From Burkholderiaceae bacterium (GTDB taxonomy: Bacteria; Pseudomonadota; Gammaproteobacteria; Burkholderiales; Burkholderiaceae), in contig CANFMT010000007.1 of NCBI GenBank assembly GCA_947448415.1, forward strand, positions 32,616-96,615: DNA of 64,000 nucleotides, written 5' to 3'. The notes under the pieces were generated by a model. The model saw only the letters and a program-made list of their open reading frames with translations. It searched no databases and was not told where the DNA came from. Of the stretch, positions 57,371-64,000 are shown in pieces (the first letter of the stretch is position 1; each line of letters begins with the position of its first letter). The translations under genes and the position numbers were made by a program.

Positions 57371-58102
57371 ATGACTACAATTTCTATTATCACTTGCGTA
57401 ACCGGTGAGCCAGAATCCCTGCGCAAAACAGCTCAATCTATTAGCCCCTATCTCTCGCAGCAGCTTAATTGGGTCATTAAATTTTCAGATAAATCAGCCG
57501 AAAGCTTTATTGAGGGCTTTAAAGCTTCCTATGTAGCTATTTATCGACAGGCTGATTCCTCTCTTTATGAAGCAATGAATCAGGCTCTAGAACTTTGTAA
57601 TAGTGAGTACTATATGGTGCTCGGTGCCGGAGACGCACTTTTACCCGAGGGCATAGAGGCATTATGCGCGCAACTCACTTCGCGGCCATCGCACGCTCCT
57701 TCTTACCATGCCCCATTAATCTTTGCAACCACAGGTACAGTTTTTATGCCTCAACCGGATGCAATGAAATACTTTATGAGTTGCCCACACCCTTCTAGCT
57801 TGTTAAAAGTAAAAAATTCTATAGCGATTAATGGATTCAATATAAACTATCAAATTGCTTCAGATTATGATCACCTGAGTAGGTATGCCATTACGTTTGG
57901 AGTTGGCGAGACTCTTAATCTTCCACCTTTAGTTTCTTATATGGGTGGCGGCATTTCCGACGTGAGGGCACTAGAGGCTTTCATTGAGGAAACCTTAATT
58001 CGAATAAGGATTTGGAAAGCTTCTGATATCAGAATAATGGGGGATTTGTTAAATCATTCGGCATTAAATATTTCGAATAACATTCGTCACAATTTTCCTT
58101 AA
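57371..58102 (+). CDS. Glycosyltransferase, GT2-like
   Basis: MTTISIITCVTGEPESLRKTAQSI...QADSSLYEAMNQALELCNSEYYMVLGAGDALLPEGIEAL. Confidence 0.85.
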   Translation: MTTISIITCVTGEPESLRKTAQSISPYLSQQLNWVIKFSDKSAESFIEGFKASYVAIYRQADSSLYEAMNQALELCNSEYYMVLGAGDALLPEGIEALCAQLTSRPSHAPSYHAPLIFATTGTVFMPQPDAMKYFMSCPHPSSLLKVKNSIAINGFNINYQIASDYDHLSRYAITFGVGETLNLPPLVSYMGGGISDVRALEAFIEETLIRIRIWKASDIRIMGDLLNHSALNISNNIRHNFP

Positions 58103-58334
58103 TTGAGTTTTGGTAGTGCGAAGCTAAATACAGCGCTCTAAAAATTCTCGAGGTCAAAGCTACGCGCATCATAAAATTATCATGTTCCGATTTGAACTGC
58201 TATTCAGAATCACTGTAAAATGCTCCATAAAAGAGAAGATTACTTCATTTTATGGACATGATAAGCTACGTTTATTGAACAACAATAATTATTTGCTCGC
58301 ACCCATTTGAGTAAATATCGGATAAGTTATGTCT

Positions 58335-59309
58335 CTACTCAAATAGGCGGCTAACCTTATCAAAAAACTCGTTGAACCCTAGAAATGCCTTTGAATAATC
58401 TACATACCCAACTTCTTTTTTAAAGTCTATCTTTTCTAATGGGTAAAAATACGAATTACTAGATAAGCCGGCAGATCTCCCAATCTCTAAATGAGCTTTA
58501 ATTCCAGAAATTAAAACGCTTTTATTCAAAACAATCGCCTCACAAAGCCCCCTATTTTGTGTTGCTAAGCATGTGGCTGAAATATAGACATCAGACTTAG
58601 CCATTATCTCAAGAGCCTTTATTCTTGGAACCCTGCCATGCCACCTAGAGTCTATATTTCTCTTTAATCTTAGCGCAGACACTATCTTCGGATCCGGCAT
58701 ATCATAACCAACAAAATTGAATATTGCCTCATCAGGAAAGTTTAATACCTCTTCTTCAATTCTGTGAATATTTGTATAGGGCGCCCTAGGATCCATAATG
58801 CAAAATGTTTTTATGCCTTGCTTATGCTCAAAATTTATCTGCTTTATCTCATCGGGTATATCAACAGGAGAAAGTAGAGTGACAGAATTTAAGGTGTCAA
58901 TTAACCCCTCCCACTCTTTTTTACAAGCCTCAGTAGGAAAAATTATTAAGTCAACATTTTCCGTTCTTCTCATATTCACAGCGCTTGACCATGCCAATCC
59001 CCCTAAAAAGGGACTTTCGTGAATCCATAAAATAAATTTGGTCTTTTTATTTTTTATTTTTGGAATAAATGGAGTAGATACAACCGTATTAAATACGACA
59101 ATGTCATAGTCATTAACATCCAAACTTTTCTCCTCCCTGTATTTCACACCAATCCGATTAAAGTCAGCCAGCAAATCCCCGCGCCCATAGAGCGATGCCA
59201 ACCCTACATCATGGTCAAGTTGAATTAAGGCTTTAGCAAGATAGAAAAGGGCAATGGGCGCACCAGAAAAGTCTAATTGATGACTCACTAGAAGAATATT
59301 TTTTCGCAT
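58335..59309 (-). CDS. Glycosyltransferase, GT4-like
   Basis: KNILLVSHQLDFSGAPIALFYLAKALIQLDHDVGLASLYG...GRVPRIKALEIMAKSDVYISATCLATQNRGLCEAIVL. Confidence 0.8.
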   Translation of the reverse strand: MRKNILLVSHQLDFSGAPIALFYLAKALIQLDHDVGLASLYGRGDLLADFNRIGVKYREEKSLDVNDYDIVVFNTVVSTPFIPKIKNKKTKFILWIHESPFLGGLAWSSAVNMRRTENVDLIIFPTEACKKEWEGLIDTLNSVTLLSPVDIPDEIKQINFEHKQGIKTFCIMDPRAPYTNIHRIEEEVLNFPDEAIFNFVGYDMPDPKIVSALRLKRNIDSRWHGRVPRIKALEIMAKSDVYISATCLATQNRGLCEAIVLNKSVLISGIKAHLEIGRSAGLSSNSYFYPLEKIDFKKEVGYVDYSKAFLGFNEFFDKVSRLFE

Positions 59310-59549
59310 TTGTATAACTCCGACCGTTCAACAACTTAAAGTTATTAATAGTTTCTCATATGTATGAATTATCAAAAAATCAAAATTATTTAAGTAACTA
59401 TAAAATAAGGAATTTATTCGTATGTAGATTCTTTTTCAGGATAGGCCTGCAGGTTAGCTTCTTTAAAATTGAGAGGAATCTTCATATTTCTTACGCCAAT
59501 ATTTGCCAAAATACTGTTAAAGAAAACTGAAGATTTGGTCAGGTTGTAA

Positions 59550-59700
59550 TCCTGTGATTCTCAATAGAAGCTCCCATTGCAGCCAATATAATCCTCATTA
59601 CATATATGATATCTATAAAGCAATAGGCCAAGGCATGGTGATGAATGATGTCAAACCCTTAGAAAAGAGAGGGCGAACCTTGGGGGAGCAAAAAAGAGTT
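59550..59700 (+). pseudogene. 3'-terminal moaC remnant, frameshifted at its 5' side
   Basis: YDIYKAIGQGMVMNDVKPLEKRGRTLGEQK aligns to Moa[36 protein letters not shown]; upstream CTCAATAGAAGCTCCCATTGCAGCC matches the moa[10 protein letters not shown] region after a frameshift. Confidence 0.85.
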
Positions 59701-59769
59701 AGTAACCCCATCAATATTGATGCGCTGCAAAACTTAAAACGTAGAAATTGTCCAAATAAGGTATAAGAA

Positions 59770-59915
59770 ATTACATCAATTCGATTTAACATGTTAAGTA
59801 ACAAGCACTCATCTCCAGAAAAGAAAAGCAGTCTCTAGTCAAATCTTTCATTCCAGAGAAGATGCTGAACACTGGGCAAAAAGTATTTAAATGGAATGGG
59901 GCAAGGAAATTCAAA
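59770..59915 (+). pseudogene. N-terminal remnant of a tyrosine integrase homologous to the one at 25368
   Basis: TTGTCCAA...ATTACATCAATTCG parallels CTGTCCAA...ATGGCATCAATACG; downstream FHSREDAEHWAKSI* aligns with FLAKQDAERWARQI; start codon lost, in-frame stops. Confidence 0.8.
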
Positions 59916-62133
59916 TCGATTTCTGAGATTGAAGAAATTGACTTAGCAAGAAATCTTCAAAAGCATGTATTGGCTCGATATCGCCATATAAGCAATCACG
60001 CACCTCAATAATCCTCGCCTTAACATGCCCTCGATATTCTTTATCTTGCGCTAGGCGAATAGCAAGGTCAACATATTCCTGGCCAGTATTTGCAATCAAA
60101 TCAGGCATTGCCATTTTTTTGAGAATACCGCTGGCAAATCGACCTCTCATGAATTTTCCCTCTATCGTAACAATTGGTAAAGCACAATCGACTGCCTGCA
60201 TAGCAGTATTAAATCCAGAAAAACCAATCGTATCTAAAAATGCATCAGCATATTTCATGAGCCCATAAAATTCTTCAGATTTTAACCAAGGTATAAAAAT
60301 TACATAGTCGTCAAGATTTAAGTTTTCCTTAGCAAATGCCTTCGCTAATCTCAACCTCAGAATCTCTGACAAGTTATTGCTGTATTGAAAAAATATGAAG
60401 TTACATTTACCTAAACGCTTAGCAATTTCTACAAAAATCCAATCATGCTGAGGAGAATATTTATAAGGAACGCCAGGGCATATAAATATTGGTTTATTGA
60501 GATCAATTCCCAGGCTTTCAATATCAATATTTTCAAGAATGACTGGTAACCTCGAATAACTGCAGCCTAGATTCGGCAGTGTAACCAAAGTTTCCGTATA
60601 AGCATCTTGAGATAACTCATCTTCAAATAAATCAGCAGATAAATAATAATCAATAGTTGGTAATCCCGTAGTTTCTGGATGACCCCAGCATGCAATTTGA
60701 ATAGGTGCTAATCGCAAACAAGCTAGCTGAGTTGTAAGTGCATCCATACCAATTTCTGGATAGAGCAACACATCAACATTCTGCTTAAGAATTACTTGTG
60801 CCCAATCTAATAATGAAGATTGATTATTGGTAAAGGTTGTTGCTCTGGCCTTAGCGGCAAATGTTTCCTCATCAGCATCATGACCTAGATGAAAAATATG
60901 GATCTCAAATTTACTTATATCGAGATTAAAGACCAGTCCTTTGGTAATGGCATTCCAAACCGAGTGATCGCGAATTTGCTCTCCAATAATGCCAACTTTA
61001 ATTTTCTCGCACTCTTTTTTTCTGCTCAACTGTAACTTATTATTTTTTTGCCACTTATCCATTAGACGATTGCAAATATACCCATAATGATTTAATAAAT
61101 CTTTATTATTAATCTCCTGATATGCCAAATAAAATGGTTGAAAAGTGCCGACTACCTCGAGTGTGCCGTCCTGCACCTCTCCACTTAACTGTTCTTTAAG
61201 CTGTAAAATCTCTTTTGCGAACGTCTCTCTAAGTTCTTGAAAATTTTCAAGGCCATTAGGGACAACTGGAATTGATGTGAATAACTTTGCCCATAGAGCT
61301 TTCTGATAATTTGGCATAAGGTCTAAAGCATTTTCAAAACATGTCCTAGCATCCAATAAACGGGACGATGCATTTAAGAGAATGCCTTTATTGGTCAGTG
61401 TTACATAGTCATCAGGCCTAAGACTCAATGCCCTATCGTAGGAAGCAATTGCCTCGTCAAAACGCTTCAGCAATTGCAGTGTTACCCCCCTATTGACCCA
61501 GACCTCATGATATTCTGGTCTAAGACTCAATGCCTTATCGTAGCAAGTGATTGCCTCCTCAAAACGATTGAGGCCGTGGAAGGCTACACCACTACTTAGC
61601 CAGCACTCCACATAGTTCGACTTCAAGCTTAATGCCTTATCGTAGCAAGTGATTGCCTCCTCAAAACGATTCATTCCGTGAAGGGACAATCCTTTGCTTA
61701 GCCAGCACTCAGCATAATTAGGGTCAATTGCCAAAGCTTTTTCATGACACACTAAAGCCTCATCATAACAGCCCAAACTAGATAACGTTTTCCCATAACC
61801 AAGCCAAAAATCTGGATTATTAGGCACTAGGGAGACTATTTTTTTATAGCAAATCAGAGCATCTTTAGCATTGCCAGAATCAGAAAGAGCTTTAGCCAAG
61901 TTATATTGTATTGATTCATCATTCGGATTAATTCGCATTGCCTTTCGAAGAAAATCAACAGCTGAATCAAAATTACCCTGTGATGCCTTTATCAAACCGA
62001 GGACTTGTAATGCAAGCAGATTTTTTGAGTCCAAAAGCAATACTCTTCTTAAAATTAAATCGGCGCCATCAAGGTTTCCGGCCTGAAATGCCTGGATGGC
62101 TTGCTGAAGCATTATTTGAAGTGAAGGAGTCAT
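59911..62133 (-). CDS. TPR-repeat O-linked GlcNAc transferase-like protein (GT41/SPINDLY family)
   Basis: Serial TPRs (AECWLSKGLSLHGMNRFEEAITCYDKALSLK), C-terminal CWGHPETTGLPTIDYYLSAD, FLDTIGFSGFNTAMQAVDCALPIVTIEGKFMRGRFASGIL. Confidence 0.88.
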   Translation of the reverse strand: MTPSLQIMLQQAIQAFQAGNLDGADLILRRVLLLDSKNLLALQVLGLIKASQGNFDSAVDFLRKAMRINPNDESIQYNLAKALSDSGNAKDALICYKKIVSLVPNNPDFWLGYGKTLSSLGCYDEALVCHEKALAIDPNYAECWLSKGLSLHGMNRFEEAITCYDKALSLKSNYVECWLSSGVAFHGLNRFEEAITCYDKALSLRPEYHEVWVNRGVTLQLLKRFDEAIASYDRALSLRPDDYVTLTNKGILLNASSRLLDARTCFENALDLMPNYQKALWAKLFTSIPVVPNGLENFQELRETFAKEILQLKEQLSGEVQDGTLEVVGTFQPFYLAYQEINNKDLLNHYGYICNRLMDKWQKNNKLQLSRKKECEKIKVGIIGEQIRDHSVWNAITKGLVFNLDISKFEIHIFHLGHDADEETFAAKARATTFTNNQSSLLDWAQVILKQNVDVLLYPEIGMDALTTQLACLRLAPIQIACWGHPETTGLPTIDYYLSADLFEDELSQDAYTETLVTLPNLGCSYSRLPVILENIDIESLGIDLNKPIFICPGVPYKYSPQHDWIFVEIAKRLGKCNFIFFQYSNNLSEILRLRLAKAFAKENLNLDDYVIFIPWLKSEEFYGLMKYADAFLDTIGFSGFNTAMQAVDCALPIVTIEGKFMRGRFASGILKKMAMPDLIANTGQEYVDLAIRLAQDKEYRGHVKARIIEVRDCLYGDIEPIHAFEDFLLSQFLQSQKSI
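61529..61671 (-). repeat. 102-bp-spaced TPR-coding repeat with 41-bp identical blocks
   Basis: AATGCCTTATCGTAGCAAGTGATTGCCTCCTCAAAACGATT at 61529-61569 and 61631-61671. Confidence 0.9.
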
Positions 62134-62300
62134 GAAAAATATTTTAAAGGAAGTAGACTCATAAATCTCATAAATGGGTAACAAAAATAGCAAACTGCAA
62201 GATGTGTTAATAACTTAATTGATAGGCTTAAGATCCTAGAAACTACATAATTTATCTCAAAGTGAAGTAAATCGAGGTTCAGGATTCAGTGAATAAAAAT

Positions 62301-64000
62301 TTAGATGATTGATATGTGGTCTGCTTGCAATCCCAACTGGTATCGCTCACACATTTTGATATAAGCATCTTCAAGATGTCTAGAGAAGCGATCCGTATCA
62401 AATAAGGGCGCTGCAAGACGATTTTTTGCTAAATTTTCTTTAATGACATCTAATTTTCTACGATTAGAAGCTAGTTCGATTGCTAGCGATTCATACTCTT
62501 CTTCAGTATAGGTAATGAGCTCACTCAAACCCGCGGCACTCAGGAGACTTGCGGCAACCCTACCTGGAAAAGTCTGTCCAATTAAAGTCAAAAGAGGTAA
62601 CCCAGCCCATAAAGCATCACTAGTAGTGGTATGAGCGTTATAGGGCAAAGTATCCAGAAATAAATCCGCCTGACGATGGCGAGCCAAATGCTCTGCTATT
62701 GGCATACGGTCAGCAAATATCAGTCTGGAAGAATTTATCCCTCGAGCGGCAGCTTCTTTAATTAGATTTTCTTGAGCCATTGGGTTGTCTGCCAAAAGCC
62801 ATAAAACACTTCCTTCAACCGATTTTAATATTTGCATCCAAGAATCAAAGGTGGTTGGAGTTATTTTGTAATTGTTATTAAAGCAAGCAAATACAAAAGC
62901 ATCCTTAGGAAGGCCTAATTGAGTTCTTGAAAATGACTTTTCAGAAATTTGCCTTTGATTATCATTTGCTTGATAAGTATTTGGAAGATACACAACTTTT
63001 TCAACATAATGTTTTTGTGACTCTTCTGGGATCACTATTTTGTCGGCAATGATGTAATCCATGTATTCGCTACCAATCGTTCCCGGAAAACCAAGATAAT
63101 TCACCTGAATTGGCGCCGGCTTATAAGAAAATACTCCCTGCCTTGCTTGGCCAAAAAATCCATTCAAATTTACAAGGATATCAATCTCATTTGATTGAAT
63201 GAGATGGGCCGTCTTTAGATCAGAAAACCTAGAAATATCAAACATATTTTCGCCAAAAGCTTTATTTATTCGTTGCCGGTACTCAGAGCCATCATCCCAG
63301 CCACTATCAAAAGCAAATATTTCAAATTTTTCTTTGTCGTGCAGCTCCCATATTCGGGTCATTAAAATTGAAGTGGCTTGATTTCTAAATTCACCACACA
63401 AATAGCCAATGCGAAGTTTGCCATGAATATATTTTGCACTTCCAGCTAAACTATTTAAGGCTGGATACTTATCACCAGAGTAGGTTACCGCACATTTTTT
63501 TAAGAGTTCTTCCGAGATTGCTATACCCTGAAAACCAAAGGGGTAGGAACCCATTCTGCCTTCTTCAGTTAACTTAAAAATATCTTCGATAATTTTTTCA
63601 TAGTCAGTCCAATCACAAGCCAACATCATTTGATGATGAGCCTCGCCTAATAAATAAGATTCACCAACTTTAAGATCTAATGCCTTTAGATAGCATTTTG
63701 CAGACTCGGGATGCTTCTTCAAAAAATTAAGTGTTGTCGCTTTATTAGACCAAGCTTCGGCGTATTCAGGCTTAAGACTCAGAGCTTTATCGTAATGAGA
63801 AATAGCCTGGTCATAAAGCTTAAGCTCATTTAATGTCACACCTTTATTGGACCATGCTTCAGCATAGTCAGGCTTAAGACTCAGTGCTTTATCGTAATGA
63901 GAAATAGCCTGGTCATAAAGCTTAAGCTCATTTAATGTCACACCTTTATTGGACCATGCTTCAGCATAGTCAGGCTTAAGACTCAGTGCTTTATCGTAAT
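62301..64000 (-). CDS. TPR-repeat O-linked GlcNAc transferase-like protein, 5' end beyond window
   Basis: TPR units HYDKALSLKPDYAEAWSNKGVTLNELKLYDQAIS; GT41-type C-terminus: PIQVNYLGFPGTIGSEYMDYIIADKIVIPEESQKHYVEKVVYLPNTYQAND, LFLDTLPYNAHTTTSDALWAGLPLLTLIGQTFPGRVAASLL. Confidence 0.92.
   Translation of the reverse strand, partial: YDKALSLKPDYAEAWSNKGVTLNELKLYDQAISHYDKALSLKPDYAEAWSNKGVTLNELKLYDQAISHYDKALSLKPEYAEAWSNKATTLNFLKKHPESAKCYLKALDLKVGESYLLGEAHHQMMLACDWTDYEKIIEDIFKLTEEGRMGSYPFGFQGIAISEELLKKCAVTYSGDKYPALNSLAGSAKYIHGKLRIGYLCGEFRNQATSILMTRIWELHDKEKFEIFAFDSGWDDGSEYRQRINKAFGENMFDISRFSDLKTAHLIQSNEIDILVNLNGFFGQARQGVFSYKPAPIQVNYLGFPGTIGSEYMDYIIADKIVIPEESQKHYVEKVVYLPNTYQANDNQRQISEKSFSRTQLGLPKDAFVFACFNNNYKITPTTFDSWMQILKSVEGSVLWLLADNPMAQENLIKEAAARGINSSRLIFADRMPIAEHLARHRQADLFLDTLPYNAHTTTSDALWAGLPLLTLIGQTFPGRVAASLLSAAGLSELITYTEEEYESLAIELASNRRKLDVIKENLAKNRLAAPLFDTDRFSRHLEDAYIKMCERYQLGLQADHISII
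63791..64000 (-). repeat. Tandem 102-bp TPR-coding repeat, identical at DNA level and continuing past the window end
   Basis: 63791-63898 is identical to 63893-64000 (period 102 bp = 34 codons). Confidence 0.97.

Noticed and set aside
59554-59766. 70-aa ORF listed in the track
   Set aside because: Not a functional gene; it is a moaC 3' remnant in a chance open frame, recorded as a pseudogene.

Overview
The window looks like a betaproteobacterial chromosome segment (Burkholderiaceae; gene content and synteny resemble Polynucleobacter, judged by recognition only). Most of it is housekeeping: tldD, aroG, glcDEF, proC, ubiA, recG, queA-tgt-yajC-secD-secF, waaA, purB, mnmA, pntAA-pntAB-pntB, groES-groEL, dacB, sua5-purK-purE-purC-fba-pyk-pgk, ilvE, waaF, bepA-like M48 protease, moaC. 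Three parts stand out. (1) An apparently intact integrative element of about 8.2 kb lies in the 3' end of pntB. It is bounded by a 61-bp perfect direct repeat (25150-25210 and 33395-33455) that regenerates the PntB C-terminus. Paired TGTCCAA motifs with an 11-bp period sit near both ends. It carries a tyrosine integrase, a primase/RepA-helicase-like protein, a structured leader, a 59-aa sigma-70 region-4-like miniprotein missing from the ORF track, and several small secreted or unknown proteins. No phage structural or conjugation genes were recognised. (2) A decayed relative lies about 3.4 kb downstream of moaC: a moaC 3'-end pseudogene, a TGTCCAA motif, and an integrase N-terminal remnant homologous to the intact integrase. 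(3) There is a BvgR/BvgA/BvgS-like three-gene locus (degenerate EAL protein, NarL-type regulator, VFT-containing hybrid kinase). The right end is an AT-rich glycosylation region with FkbM, glycosyltransferases and two tandem TPR-OGT (GT41-like) proteins; the last contains 102-bp repeats identical at DNA level that run off the window.
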